This document shows positions 11,279-20,228 of a DNA stretch of 64,000 bases, one piece after another; positions within the stretch are counted from its first letter, which is position 1, and each line of letters opens with the position of its first letter. The DNA lies in NCBI RefSeq assembly GCF_947488025.1, contig NZ_CANKYS010000001.1:372001-436000 (forward strand). Direction: 5' to 3'. Under the pieces are notes generated by a model that had not been told where the DNA came from, made no database searches, and worked only from the letters and a program-made list of their open reading frames with translations. Origin of the DNA: an uncultured Nocardioides sp. (GTDB lineage Bacteria > Actinomycetota > Actinomycetes > Propionibacteriales > Nocardioidaceae). Position numbers and translations under genes: made by a program.

Positions 11279-12393
11279 AGGACCACGACCGAGCGCAGCA
11301 CGTCCCCGTGGTGCATCTTCTCGAACGCGGCCTCGACGTCGCCGATGCCGATCTCCTCGGTGACGAAGGCGTCGAGGTCCAGCCGGCCCTGCTGGTAGAG
11401 GTCGACCAGCATCGGGAAGTCGCGCGAGGGCAGGCAGTCGCCGTACCAGCTCGACTTGAGCGACCCACCGCGACCGAACACGTCGATGAGCGGGATGTCG
11501 GGCATCTTCATGTCGGGCGTGGGCACCCCCACCAGGACGACGGTCCCGGCCAGGTCACGCGCGTAGAACGCCTGCTTCCACGTCTCCGGGCGACCGACCG
11601 CGTCGATCACCACGTCCGCGCCACCCTCGTGACCCGTCCCGTCCGGCGGCGGCGTCAGCGACCGGATCGCCTCGACCGCGTCGACCTTCTTCGAGTTCAC
11701 CGTGTGGGTGGCACCGAGCGTGCAGGCCTGCTCGAGCTTCCGGTCGTCGATGTCGACGGCGATGATCTTCGAGGCTCCCGCCAGCGCGGCGCCGGCGATC
11801 GCTGCGGCACCGACGCCGCCGCATCCGATCACGGCGACCGTCGAGCCACGCCCGACGTTGCCGGTGTTGATCGCCGCACCCAGACCGGCCATCACGCCGC
11901 AGCCGAGGAGACCCACCGCCGCGGCCCGGGCCGACGGGTCGACCTTCGTGCACTGGCCGGCGGCGACCAGCGTCTTCTCCGCGAAGGCACCGATGCCCAG
12001 CGCCGGCGACAGCTCGGTGCCGGCCAGGTCGCCCTCCGCGAGCGTCATCTTCTGGGTGGCGTTGTGGGTCGCGAAGCAGTACCACGGCTCGCCCCGGTCG
12101 CAGGCCCGGCAGTTGCCGCACACGGCGCGCCAGTTCAGCACCACGAAGTCGCCGGGAGCCACCGACGTCACGTCGGGGCCGACCGACTCGACCACGCCCG
12201 CGGCCTCGTGGCCGAGCAGGAACGGGAAGTCGTCGTTGATGCCGCCCTCCCGGTAGTGGAGGTCGGTGTGGCACACCCCGCAGGCCTGGATCTTGACCAC
12301 CGCCTCGCCCGGGCCGGGATCGGGGACGTTGATCGTGGTGAGCTGCACCGGCTCGCCCTTCGCGAGCGCGACGACGGCCTGGACCTGCTGCAT
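11275..12393 (-). CDS. mscR: S-(hydroxymethyl)mycothiol dehydrogenase
   Basis: Zinc-dependent medium-chain dehydrogenase, 372 residues, that oxidises the formaldehyde-mycothiol adduct with NAD+; also reported to reduce S-nitrosomycothiol. The catalytic zinc ligands are in CGVCHTD and GHEAAG, the structural zinc cysteines in [15 protein letters not shown], and the Rossmann motif in [12 protein letters not shown]. The start ATG 12393 has AGGAGG 7 nt upstream. Its downstream partner is the MBL hydrolase, forming a formaldehyde-detoxification pair that implies a mycothiol-making host. Confidence 0.93.
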   Translation of the reverse strand: MQQVQAVVALAKGEPVQLTTINVPDPGPGEAVVKIQACGVCHTDLHYREGGINDDFPFLLGHEAAGVVESVGPDVTSVAPGDFVVLNWRAVCGNCRACDRGEPWYCFATHNATQKMTLAEGDLAGTELSPALGIGAFAEKTLVAAGQCTKVDPSARAAAVGLLGCGVMAGLGAAINTGNVGRGSTVAVIGCGGVGAAAIAGAALAGASKIIAVDIDDRKLEQACTLGATHTVNSKKVDAVEAIRSLTPPPDGTGHEGGADVVIDAVGRPETWKQAFYARDLAGTVVLVGVPTPDMKMPDIPLIDVFGRGGSLKSSWYGDCLPSRDFPMLVDLYQQGRLDLDAFVTEEIGIGDVEAAFEKMHHGDVLRSVVVL

Positions 12394-12449
12394 GTGGGTG
12401 CCTCCTGTGGGTCGGGTCGACGAGAGCCTTGCAACGTCGACCAAACAGA

Positions 12450-12477
12450 TGCAACCACCTCCCGGTCGGTCGCGTCC
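12450..12477 (+). promoter_or_regulatory. SigE-family-like promoter, probable autoregulation
   Basis: TGCAACC (12450-12456), 16 nt, CGTCC (12473-12477), about 50 bp before the sigma gene. It matches the motif upstream of the sigma stub at 2567. Autoregulation is inferred. Confidence 0.45.
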
Positions 12478-12528
12478 TCATCCCGACACGCCACGCACGA
12501 CGGCACGAGGACCACGGGGAGGTGCAGG

Positions 12529-13086
12529 GTGACCACGACACTCGTGGACATGGGTTCGCAGGGTGCGGGATCCGCCAAGGACGCCGCCTTCTCGGCGTAC
12601 ATGTCGGCGCGCCAGCCGGCGCTCTACCGGACGGCGTACCTCCTGGCCGGCGACCACGCCGCAGCCGAGGACCTGCTCCAGACGGCCTTCGCCAAGCTCT
12701 ACCTCTCCTGGGACCGGATCCGCGACCGCGAGGCGCTCGACGGCTACGTCCGTCGGATCATGGTCAACGAGAACAACTCGCTGTGGCGGCGGGCGTGGAA
12801 GCGGCGCGAGCACGCGACCGACACGATGCCCGAGACCGGGGCGCTCGACACGTACGACGACGGGATGGGCGGCGAGCTGTGGTCGTTCGTCCAGACCCTG
12901 CCGCCCAAGCAGCGCTCGGTCGTGGTGCTGCGCTACTACGAGCAGCTGAGCGAGGCCGAGATCGCCGACGTGCTCGGGATCTCCGTCGGCACCGTCAAGT
13001 CCCAGGCCAGCCGCGCGCTGGCCGCGCTGCGGGCCCGTGCGCCGCAGTCCCTCCACCCCCACCAGCCCGGAGACGATGCACGATGA
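12529..13086 (+). CDS. SigE-family RNA polymerase sigma factor
   Basis: 185 residues. Region 2 is at about 25-90 (YRTAYLLAGDHAAAEDLLQTAFAKLY by parts, then DGYVRRIMVNENNS). Region 4 is at about 120-175 (LPPKQRSVVVLRYYEQLSEAEIADVLGIS then GTVKSQASRALAALR by parts). This is the TIGR02983-type ECF sigma group. The start is GTG 12529 with GGGGAGG upstream. Its stop overlaps the start of the next gene by 4 bp, and that membrane protein is the likely anti-sigma or sensor partner. The upstream TGCAACC/CGTCC motif suggests that it drives its own operon. Confidence 0.92.
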   Translation: MTTTLVDMGSQGAGSAKDAAFSAYMSARQPALYRTAYLLAGDHAAAEDLLQTAFAKLYLSWDRIRDREALDGYVRRIMVNENNSLWRRAWKRREHATDTMPETGALDTYDDGMGGELWSFVQTLPPKQRSVVVLRYYEQLSEAEIADVLGISVGTVKSQASRALAALRARAPQSLHPHQPGDDAR

Positions 13087-14321
13087 GCCGAACTCCTCTC
13101 GAGGACCAGGTGCACGACGCGCTCCACCGCACCGCCGCACCCCTGCAGCGCGCCCCCTTCACCGTCACCGACGTCCGGACCCGCGCCCGCCGCATCCAGC
13201 GCCGACGCACCGCCGTCGCCGGAGCCGCCGTCGCCGCCGTCCTCGCGATCGCGATCCCGGTCGGCGCGAGCATGGTCGGGCCCACTCCTCGCAGCGACGT
13301 CCCGCCCGCGACGCAGCCGCCGGCGCCCCGGATCACCGGGACGGTGCGCATCGACCCGCTCAGCGCACCGACGGGTCCCGACGTCGCCGTGCCCCTCATC
13401 AACGTCGACGACCCGAGCCTGGTCGTCGACGGCGAGACCATCGACCTGCCGCGGCGCTACGACCAGCTGACGCCGTACGTCGAGGGCTGGATCGGCACCG
13501 CCCCCACCGACGACGGCGGCGGGCGCTCCGTGCAGGTCCTCGACCCCGACTTCCGGGTCCTCGACGCGGTCGCGCCGGCCAGCCCCATGGTCGTGTCGGC
13601 CGACGGCTCCCGCATCGCCTGGGCGAACCATGACGGGGTGCGCTGGACGCTCGTCGACCGGGACCGCGACGGGGACCGCGCGGAACGAACGACCTCCCTC
13701 GCACCCGGCCCCGCGGACGCCCGGGTCCGACCCGTCGGCTTCCTGCCCGGCGAGGCGCTCCTCGTGGCCACGACCGATCCCGCCACAGGTCAGGAGTCGG
13801 CGCTCGTCGTCACCGCCGACGGCAGCACCTCGCCGCTCCCCGCCGCCCTGCGGGTGGGCTCGTCGTCCGAGGTCACCGGCCTCTACTCCGTCCAGACGGA
13901 GTTCACCGGAGACGGCTCCTGCTGGGAGGTCCGCGACGCCGGCGCAGACGGCGCCGAAGTCTGGCGGACGTGCGACTACTCGCTCCTGGGCTTCAGCCCC
14001 GACGGCCGGCACCTGCTCGGCTTCACCGACTACCTGACGGCGGAGGGCTCCCCCACGCTGGCGGTCCTCGACGCCGCGACCGGCGAACGGGTGGTCGACT
14101 TCGAGGTGGTCGGCGCCCGCACGGGGGTCGTCGCCATCAACCCCGAGGTCGCGTGGGAGGACGACAGCACGGTCGTGGCCACGCTGGTGACCGGCGAGCG
14201 GCAGTACGTCGTACGCCTCGGGCTCGACGGCACGGTCGAGCGGGTCGGCGGCGAGGCGGTCGACCTCCGTCCGGGTCAGGTCGCGCTCAAGCTCGCCGCC
14301 CCCGGCGTCACCTCGGGCTGA
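13083..14321 (+). CDS. Membrane-anchored propeller protein, likely sigma partner
   Basis: 412 residues. A cytoplasmic N-terminus of about 45 residues, basic just before the membrane (RTRARRIQRRR), leads to one membrane segment (AVAGAAVAAVLAIAIPVGASM). An extracytoplasmic domain of TolB/WD-like strands follows (VVSADGSRIAW, LLGFSPDGRHLLG, LDAATGERVV). The start ATG 13083 overlaps the sigma stop (ATGA). This topology and the translational coupling suggest a sensor or anti-sigma role, although the short N-terminus has no zinc-type anti-sigma HxxxCxxC motif. Function unproven. Confidence 0.75.
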   Translation: MSRTPLEDQVHDALHRTAAPLQRAPFTVTDVRTRARRIQRRRTAVAGAAVAAVLAIAIPVGASMVGPTPRSDVPPATQPPAPRITGTVRIDPLSAPTGPDVAVPLINVDDPSLVVDGETIDLPRRYDQLTPYVEGWIGTAPTDDGGGRSVQVLDPDFRVLDAVAPASPMVVSADGSRIAWANHDGVRWTLVDRDRDGDRAERTTSLAPGPADARVRPVGFLPGEALLVATTDPATGQESALVVTADGSTSPLPAALRVGSSSEVTGLYSVQTEFTGDGSCWEVRDAGADGAEVWRTCDYSLLGFSPDGRHLLGFTDYLTAEGSPTLAVLDAATGERVVDFEVVGARTGVVAINPEVAWEDDSTVVATLVTGERQYVVRLGLDGTVERVGGEAVDLRPGQVALKLAAPGVTSG

Positions 14322-14327
14322 GGAGTC

Positions 14328-14960
14328 TCACAAGCGCATCCGCGGGCTGGAGTAGCTCGCGACGACTGACTGGAGCAGCTCCTGCTGCACCTCGTCCGGC
14401 ACCTTGGGGTCGAAGTTCAGCTGGACCTTCGTGACGCGGTTGTCCTCCCAGAGCGTGACGGCGTGCATGTCATAGAACTTGTCCCTCGCCGTGTAGTAGC
14501 CGGAGGTGAGACCGCCCATGAGGACGTCGTCCTGCTTCTCGTAGTTCGGCGGCTTCTGCCCGCGCTTCCAGAAGTACCTCTCGGCCTGCTTGGGCGTCAG
14601 CACGTCGCCACCCGTCGGGGACACGCTGAGCAGCGCGCCCCCGCTCTTCCCGTCCACGCGCCCGAGGGCGGTGTCGACGACCACGGAGTCGAAGGTCTGC
14701 TGCCATCCCTTGGGCACGTTGACCCGGATGTCGTCGACCTCGAGCCGCGGCCCGGACGCAGGCTCGACCGTCTCGGCCTCGGGGACGAGCAGCGGCTCGG
14801 TCGGGCTCGGGGTCAGGGTGTCCGTGGGGTCGTCGGTCGGGGACGTCGACGACGTCTCGGTCCCGGACGGGTCGGTCCCGCCGTCGTCGCTCCCGCACGC
14901 GCCCAACGCCAGCACCGTCATGATCAGGACCGCCACCGCCGCGGTTCCGCGTCCACCCAT
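14328..14960 (-). CDS. Putative lipoprotein
   Basis: 210 residues from ATG 14960. The signal peptide ends in the lipobox ALGAC. A Thr/Ser/Pro/Asp-rich linker (about residues 28-65) leads to a compact domain with VNVPKGWQQTFDSVVVDTALG and a C-terminal helix. No known family is recognised. A start at 15011 would add 17 residues before the signal peptide. It is divergent from the type-VII-like pair across a 146-bp gap, which might hint at a joint surface role. Confidence 0.7.
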   Translation of the reverse strand: MGGRGTAAVAVLIMTVLALGACGSDDGGTDPSGTETSSTSPTDDPTDTLTPSPTEPLLVPEAETVEPASGPRLEVDDIRVNVPKGWQQTFDSVVVDTALGRVDGKSGGALLSVSPTGGDVLTPKQAERYFWKRGQKPPNYEKQDDVLMGGLTSGYYTARDKFYDMHAVTLWEDNRVTKVQLNFDPKVPDEVQQELLQSVVASYSSPRMRL

Positions 14961-15106
14961 CGTCGTACCCCCGAGTCGTCGTCGCACGGCCCAGACGGTA
15001 GCGGACCGCACCTGTTTCCCCGCTTTTCGTCGGGGGGCGAGGGCGTCTGTGAAAATGCCTCCGACAACGACGTTTCACCGCCGGGCACGGCGGGAATGGG
15101 GGACGC

Positions 15107-15553
15107 ATGCTGACCGCTGCAGACGTAGGACTCGTGACCGACGTGATGAAGGGCATCAACGCGCCCGAGAGCCTCATCCAGAGGATCACCGCGCTGCTCA
15201 CCAGCAACTCCGACGGACTCGTCGGCACGGAGGTCATGCCGGTCGGGACCGGTCACTTCGGCGGCTCCACCACCGGTCACCGACTGGGCGTCAACGCCCA
15301 GATGGCGCACCAGGAGGCCGTGGACGAGTTCCAGAAGCTCGCCGACTCCCTGCGCACCTACAGCGACGCCATCAAGCTCTGGGCCGACGAGGTCCGTGAC
15401 GTCGACGGCAGCACCAACGCCGAGATGACGATGCGTGCGGCCGCGCTCGCCCAGGTCACCGACCACATCGGCCAGGCGCGCGACCAGTCCTCGAGCACCA
15501 CCATGGGTGACGGCCAGTACACCGAGCCCCCGGCCGCTGGGGACGGTGCCTGA
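15107..15553 (+). CDS. Small helical protein, WXG100-like
   Basis: 148 residues, mostly helical by composition, with no signal peptide or membrane segment. The order of a helical pair (about 65-130: HQEAVDEFQKLADSLRTYSD, then IKLWADEVRDVDG) resembles ESX/WXG100 partner proteins, though no WXG motif is present. The start ATG 15107 has GGGGGA upstream. Its stop overlaps the next start (TGATG), so the two are made together, as in EsxA/B or PE/PPE pairs. Assignment to type VII secretion is inferred; no ESX core gene lies in the window. Confidence 0.65.
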   Translation: MLTAADVGLVTDVMKGINAPESLIQRITALLTSNSDGLVGTEVMPVGTGHFGGSTTGHRLGVNAQMAHQEAVDEFQKLADSLRTYSDAIKLWADEVRDVDGSTNAEMTMRAAALAQVTDHIGQARDQSSSTTMGDGQYTEPPAAGDGA

Positions 15554-17124
15554 TGACCGACGGAGTCGAGCGCGCACGGCTGCGCACCTACCTCACCGGC
15601 GCCCAGCACGAGACGACCGACATGGCCGGGGACAACTGGAGGCAGTGCGGCTACCTCCTCGCCGAGACCGCCGCGGCGCTGCGCAAGGGAGCCTCCCAGA
15701 TCCGCGACGGTGAGGGTGAGGGCCAGGACGGCGGGCTGTCGGGGATGATGGCCGACACCCTGCTGGCGGCCTTCGAGGCGTCCTCCACGAGCATGGAGGA
15801 CAAGGGCACCCGTCTCGTCGGCGGTGGTGACGCCCTCAAGGACACGGCTCGCGTGATGAGCAACGCCAAGACCGCCGAGGCGGGCATGGCCGACCTCCAG
15901 CAGCCGCCGGCCTACACGGCGCCGACCCCGATGCCGGGCGTCCAGCCCACGCCGCAGGAGATCCAGGCCGAGGCCAACAAGCGGCAGGCAGCCAATCAGG
16001 AGATGGCGGCCTACAACACCGCCCGCGCGCAGCAGGAGGCCGCGGCCGCGCAGTGGACGCAGAAGCTCGACGCCGTCTTCCTCGGCTCGATCCCGCCGAT
16101 GCAGGCGATCCACGGCCAGCCCGACCCGACCGAGCCGCCCCCGTCCGTGCCGAGCAGCCCGACCGGCCCGTCGCTGCCGACGACGCCCTCCACGCCGGGC
16201 ACGCCCAGCACCCCCGTCTCGACGCCTCCGAAGGATCCGACGGTGGGCAGGGAGCCTCAGTTCGACCTGGGCAGGGACCCGCAGTTCGACCTGGACAGGG
16301 ATCCGGACCGGGACCCCGGGAGGCCCGAGAGGCCCGAGAGGCCCGACCCGATCGACCCGGAGAGGCCCGACCCGATCGACCCGCAGCCTCCCCGCAACCC
16401 GATCACCACGCCCATCCACCCGACGCACCCGACCGACGTCCAGGGCCCCACCAGCACGGTGACGGGCTCGTCGCAGAGCGGTGTGACCTACACCCCCTCC
16501 GCGGGGCAGGCTCCCGGTGCGGTGTCGACGGGCGGCGCGGCCGGCGGCGTGAACGCTGCGGCGATGGGCGCCGCAGGTGCCGCCGGCGGTGCCAGCGGCA
16601 TGGCGGGCGGCATCCGTGCCGGCTCCGCTCCCGCTCCGACCGGCGGCTCTCCTGCCCGTCCGATCGGCGCGACCGGGCGCAGCGGCAGCGCGGGTGCGCT
16701 CTCGCGTCCCGCCGGTTCCGCGGGCTCGCCCGCAGCGCGTGGCGCGTCGGCGGGCTCCCCCGCCTCTGCCCGTGGCGCGGGCTCGGCCGCAGCGCGTGGC
16801 GCGTCGGCGGGCTCCCCCGCCTCTGCCCGTGGCGCGGGCTCGGCCTCGGCGCGCGGCGCCGGTGCAGCAGGTGCCCGTGGCGCCGGCTCGGCAGGTGCGC
16901 GCGGTGCCGGTTCGGCCGGCGGCCGTGGTGCCGGGTCGGCCGGTGGTCGCGGCGCGGCCCAGGGCTCCGGCCGCGGATCGAGCGGTGCCCGTGGCGGTGC
17001 CGGCGGGGCCTCGGGTCGCGGCGGCCGCAAGGGTGAGCGTGACCAGACGACCGACCGCGACAGCCTCGTCTACGAGCAGGACTGGCTCAGTGACGACGAC
17101 GTCGCCCCCGGAGTCCTCGACTGA
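15553..17124 (+). CDS. PPE-like protein with Pro-rich and Gly/Ala/Ser/Arg repeat tail
   Basis: 523 residues in four zones. (1) About 1-185, helical, Ala/Gln-rich, with ESX-substrate-like hairpins. (2) About 188-320, Pro/Asp-rich, with ERPDPIDP twice. (3) About 325-495, a very low-complexity Gly/Ala/Ser/Arg stretch with two exact 19-residue repeats then GAGSAGGR-type units. (4) A C-terminal acidic tail ending in DDDVAPGVLD. No membrane segment. The start overlaps the preceding stop. The tail resembles C-termini I recall in actinobacterial PPE-like proteins. A secreted or wall-associated role is likely but unproven. The strict YxxxD/E export motif was not found. Confidence 0.7.
   Translation: MTDGVERARLRTYLTGAQHETTDMAGDNWRQCGYLLAETAAALRKGASQIRDGEGEGQDGGLSGMMADTLLAAFEASSTSMEDKGTRLVGGGDALKDTARVMSNAKTAEAGMADLQQPPAYTAPTPMPGVQPTPQEIQAEANKRQAANQEMAAYNTARAQQEAAAAQWTQKLDAVFLGSIPPMQAIHGQPDPTEPPPSVPSSPTGPSLPTTPSTPGTPSTPVSTPPKDPTVGREPQFDLGRDPQFDLDRDPDRDPGRPERPERPDPIDPERPDPIDPQPPRNPITTPIHPTHPTDVQGPTSTVTGSSQSGVTYTPSAGQAPGAVSTGGAAGGVNAAAMGAAGAAGGASGMAGGIRAGSAPAPTGGSPARPIGATGRSGSAGALSRPAGSAGSPAARGASAGSPASARGAGSAAARGASAGSPASARGAGSASARGAGAAGARGAGSAGARGAGSAGGRGAGSAGGRGAAQGSGRGSSGARGGAGGASGRGGRKGERDQTTDRDSLVYEQDWLSDDDVAPGVLD
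16336..16383 (+). repeat. 24-bp perfect tandem duplication
   Basis: Two identical 24-bp units (16336-16359 and 16360-16383) in the Pro-rich part of the PPE-like gene, coding ERPDPIDP twice. In frame, so length can vary without breaking the gene. Confidence 0.9.
16732..16845 (+). repeat. 57-bp perfect tandem repeat
   Basis: Two identical 57-bp copies (16732-16788, 16789-16845), each coding 19 residues that begin AARGASAGSP. Shorter degenerate GAGSA-type units continue to about 16960. Confidence 0.92.
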
Positions 17125-17153
17125 GCGTCGTCTCGTTCGAGCGTGCGTGATGC

Positions 17154-17179
17154 AGGCCCCCGCTCTCGGGCGGGGGCCT
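17154..17179. terminator. Terminator between the PPE-like gene and tsaD
   Basis: AGGCCCCCGC, 6-nt loop, GCGGGGGCCT, followed by TTCGTC. A 10-bp GC-rich stem between convergent genes. Confidence 0.8.
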
Positions 17180-17197
17180 TCGTCATCTCCGAGGCCG

Positions 17198-18244
17198 TCA
17201 GGCGACGACGGTCGTGATCGGCTGGGACGAGTCGGCCGGCAGGTCGAGCAGGGACGGCGTACGACCCCGGGCGACGAGCTCGGCGCCGAGGGCGGCGACC
17301 ATGGCGCCGTTGTCGGTGCACAGGCCCGGCCGCGGGACGCGCACCCGGATGCCCTGCGCCGAGGCCCGCTCCTCGGCCATCGCGCGCAGCCGGCTGTTGG
17401 CGGCCACGCCGCCGCCGATGAGGATGTCCTCGATGCCGCGGCTGGTGGCTGCGTCGATCGCCTTGCGGGTCAGCACGTCGCAGACCGCCTCCTGGAAGGA
17501 CGCGGCGACGTCGGCGACGTCGATGGAGACGCCCTCACGCTGCTGCGTCTCGACCCAGCGGGCGACGGCGGTCTTGAGACCGGAGAACGAGAAGTCGAAG
17601 CGGTGCCGCTCGAGGTCGCGGCGGCTGGTGAGACCACGCGGGAAGTCGATGGCGACGCTGTTGCCGCTGCGCGCCTGCTTGTCGATGTGGGGTCCGCCGG
17701 GGAACGGCAGGCCGAGCAGCCGGGCGACCTTGTCGAAGGCCTCCCCCGCCGCGTCGTCGATGGTCGAGCCCATGGGCTCGACGCCGACCGTGACGTCGGT
17801 GACCTCCAGCAGGCTCGAGTGGCCGCCGGAGACGAGCATGGCCAGGCACGGCTCGGGCAACGGGCCGTGCTCGAGCTGGTCGACCGCGACGTGGGCGGCG
17901 AGGTGGTTCACGCCGTAGATCGGCTTGCCCAGGCCGAGCGCCAGGGCCTTGGCGCTGGCCACGCCCACCAGCAGCGCGCCGGCCAGGCCGGGACCGCTGG
18001 TGACGGCGACGGCGTCGATGTCGCTCAGGGCGATGCCGGCCGTCTCCGCGGCACGCTCGATCGTCGGGACCATCGCCTCGAGGTGGGCGCGGCTGGCGAC
18101 CTCGGGCACCACGCCGCCGAAGCGGGCGTGCTCCTCGACGCTGCTCGCGACCGTGTCGGCCAGGAGGGTGTGGCCGCGGACGATGCCGACCCCCGTCTCG
18201 TCGCAGGAGGTCTCGATCCCGAGGACCAGCGGCTCGTCAGTCAT
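17198..18244 (-). CDS. tsaD: tRNA threonylcarbamoyltransferase TsaD
   Basis: Transfers threonylcarbamoyl from its AMP-activated form to A37 of ANN-decoding tRNAs, making t6A. 348 residues, ASKHA fold: [12 protein letters not shown] at the N-terminus, iron ligands in the HLAAHV motif, [10 protein letters not shown], and [11 protein letters not shown] near the C-terminus. It is the last gene of the minus-strand run and overlaps the rimI stop by 8 bp. The start is ATG 18244. Confidence 0.96.
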   Translation of the reverse strand: MTDEPLVLGIETSCDETGVGIVRGHTLLADTVASSVEEHARFGGVVPEVASRAHLEAMVPTIERAAETAGIALSDIDAVAVTSGPGLAGALLVGVASAKALALGLGKPIYGVNHLAAHVAVDQLEHGPLPEPCLAMLVSGGHSSLLEVTDVTVGVEPMGSTIDDAAGEAFDKVARLLGLPFPGGPHIDKQARSGNSVAIDFPRGLTSRRDLERHRFDFSFSGLKTAVARWVETQQREGVSIDVADVAASFQEAVCDVLTRKAIDAATSRGIEDILIGGGVAANSRLRAMAEERASAQGIRVRVPRPGLCTDNGAMVAALGAELVARGRTPSLLDLPADSSQPITTVVA

Positions 18245-18692
18245 GGGCCGTCGCCGTGTGCTCGCGGGCGGCGCCCGGCAGCCAGCGGCACATCACCAGC
18301 GCCTCCGACCCGTCGCGGTAGTAGTGCGGGCGCACGTCGATGACGCTGAACTGCCGCGCCACGTAGAACCCGAGCGCGGAGGAGTTCGTCACGCTCACCT
18401 CCAGCAGCATCCGCGAGGCGCCCTCGGTGTCGACGAGCAGCTCGTCGAGCAGGCGCGAGGCGATGCCCGTGCGGCGCGCGTCGGGACGTACGCCGATGCG
18501 GAGCAGGTCGACGATGTCGCCCGCGGTCATGGTGACGGCATAGCCGGAGAGGTCGTCGGCGACGACGAAGCGACGCCCGAGTCCCTCGATCTCCTGGCGG
18601 ATCAGCGCCTCGTTCCACGCGTCGGGGCCGAAGAGCTCCTGCTCGAGGGCGCTCAGGGCGGGGAGGTCGGCGAGCGTGGCGGGACGGATCAA
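18237..18692 (-). CDS. rimI: Ribosomal protein S18 alanine N-acetyltransferase RimI
   Basis: GNAT acetyltransferase of 151 residues with the acetyl-CoA loop [14 protein letters not shown] and a ...[14 protein letters not shown] end typical of RimI, which acetylates the S18 N-terminus. Its place between tsaB and tsaD is a common actinobacterial order. The start is TTG 18692, overlapping the tsaB stop as TTGA, so translational coupling explains the weak start codon. Confidence 0.9.
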   Translation of the reverse strand: MIRPATLADLPALSALEQELFGPDAWNEALIRQEIEGLGRRFVVADDLSGYAVTMTAGDIVDLLRIGVRPDARRTGIASRLLDELLVDTEGASRMLLEVSVTNSSALGFYVARQFSVIDVRPHYYRDGSEALVMCRWLPGAAREHTATAHD

Positions 18693-19327
18693 GACACGGT
18701 CTTTCTGGGTGCGCCGGCGACCGCGTCGGGGCGCCGCAGGTAGAGGGGCTCGGGGTCCAGCAATTCTACGAGCTCGGCCGCGACGCCCGCAGCCAACCAG
18801 CCCGCGCCCGGGCGCACGGGGGCGATCGCGTGCGGGAACGCCTCGGGGTAGAGCTCGGGCCCGGCGCCGGCCACGGGCGCGTCGGTCGCGACCTCGGCCG
18901 GACGCGTGACGACCGGGCCCTCGAGCCGTCGGCCGTCGGCGTCGTAGGAGGCCAGGTAGACCTCCTTGCGCCGGGCGTCGGTGGCGACGAGGAAGCTGCC
19001 GGGGGTCGTGCGCCTGCTGACGACCTCGAGGGCGACGGCGTCGAGGGAGCAGACCCCGTAGACGGGGATGTCGAGCACGAACCCGAGGGTGCGGGCCGTC
19101 ACCACGCCGACCCGGAGTCCGGTGAACGGCCCCGGGCCGACCCCGACGGCGACGGCCGTGAGGTCCTGTCGTACGACGCCCGCCTCCTCCATGGCGCGGG
19201 CGATGAGCGGCGCGAGGTGTTCGCCGTGCTTCATCGGCTGCTCGGACGAGTGCTCGACGACCACCCGCTCGCCGTCGTGGAGGGCGACGGAGACCAGCGG
19301 GGTCGCGGTGTCGAAGGCGAGGAGCAC
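18689..19327 (-). CDS. tsaB: tRNA threonylcarbamoyladenosine synthesis protein TsaB
   Basis: TsaD paralogue that scaffolds the TsaBDE complex. 212 residues with LLAFDTATPLVSVAL at the N-terminus and GVGPGPFTGLRVGVVTAR. Starts at GTG 19327, 10 bp after the tsaE stop. The C-terminus (YLRRPDA) overlaps the TTG start of rimI. Confidence 0.94.
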   Translation of the reverse strand: MLLAFDTATPLVSVALHDGERVVVEHSSEQPMKHGEHLAPLIARAMEEAGVVRQDLTAVAVGVGPGPFTGLRVGVVTARTLGFVLDIPVYGVCSLDAVALEVVSRRTTPGSFLVATDARRKEVYLASYDADGRRLEGPVVTRPAEVATDAPVAGAGPELYPEAFPHAIAPVRPGAGWLAAGVAAELVELLDPEPLYLRRPDAVAGAPRKTVS

Positions 19328-19337
19328 GGCGTCGAGG

Positions 19338-20228
19338 CTACTGGCCGACGATCCAGCGCAGCGAAACCCGCCGCGGGTCGAGCTCGTCGGTGGCCGGCGC
19401 GTCGCCGACGGTGCGCTCGATGACGACCTCGAGGCGCGAGTCGGCCAGGCCCTCGGCCAGTCCCGCGCCCCACTCCACCACGGTCACGGCCGAGTCGAGG
19501 GAGGCGTCGAGATCGAGGTCGTCGAGCTCGTCGAGCCCGCCGAGCCGGTAGGCGTCGACGTGCACGAGGTCGGGCCCCTCGCCCAGGGCCGGGTGCACGC
19601 GGGCGATCACGAACGTCGGTGAGGTCACGCCGCCGCGCACGCCCAGGCCCTCGCCGAGGCCTTGGGTGAAGGTCGTCTTGCCGGCGCCCAGCTCACCCGT
19701 GAGCACCACCAGGTCACCGGCGACGAGGCCGGAGCCCACGCGGGCGCCGAGCGCGCGCATCGTCTCGGCGTCGGGGGCGTCGAACGTCGTGCCGAGCCAC
19801 CGCGCGAGCTCGACGTAGGGGCTCGTGCCACCGGTAACGACGAAGTCGTGCGCCTCCCAGAAGGCGACGGTGCCGGGCAGCTCCTCGCGGGCGACGACGC
19901 GCACCGCCGAGCGCCCGGTGGCCGCCTCCACGGCCGCGTCCACCAGCGCGGAGGCCACTCCCCTGCCCTGCGCCGCGGGTGTCACGCCGAAGCGGCGCAG
20001 CACCAGCGCGCCGGGCGTGGGGTCGAGGACGACGCAGCCCACCGGCTTCCCGTCGAGGACGGCGAGCAGGCCGCCCCGCCGGGCCAGCAGCCGCCGGACG
20101 GAGTCGAGGTTCTCGCCGAGTGCATCGGCCGGCGGGTCCAGGACCGGTCGGGCGCCGAACGCCTCCTGCACGACCGCGAGGACGTCGGCGGCCGCCTCGG
20201 GACCGATCCGGCGTACGACGACGCTCAC
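19338..20228 (-). CDS. tsaE: GNAT acetyltransferase fused to TsaE ATPase
   Basis: 296 residues, two domains. Residues 1-135 form a GNAT domain with the loop AAQGRGVASALVDAAV. Residues 140-296 form TsaE, the P-loop ATPase of t6A synthesis, with Walker A LTGELGAGKTTFTQGL, TSPTFVIARVH and HVDAYRLGG. TsaE powers turnover of the TsaBD complex. The start is GTG 20228, overlapping the hydrolase stop by 4 bp. The frame is continuous across both domains with no internal start that would separate them. The role of the acetyltransferase half is unknown; ordinary TsaE is about 150 residues. Confidence 0.9.
   Translation of the reverse strand: MSVVVRRIGPEAAADVLAVVQEAFGARPVLDPPADALGENLDSVRRLLARRGGLLAVLDGKPVGCVVLDPTPGALVLRRFGVTPAAQGRGVASALVDAAVEAATGRSAVRVVAREELPGTVAFWEAHDFVVTGGTSPYVELARWLGTTFDAPDAETMRALGARVGSGLVAGDLVVLTGELGAGKTTFTQGLGEGLGVRGGVTSPTFVIARVHPALGEGPDLVHVDAYRLGGLDELDDLDLDASLDSAVTVVEWGAGLAEGLADSRLEVVIERTVGDAPATDELDPRRVSLRWIVGQ

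Noticed and set aside
15553..17124. YxxxD/E type VII export motif in the PPE-like protein
   Set aside because: The only nearby candidate, YEQDW, has Trp at the required acidic position, so I do not claim the motif.
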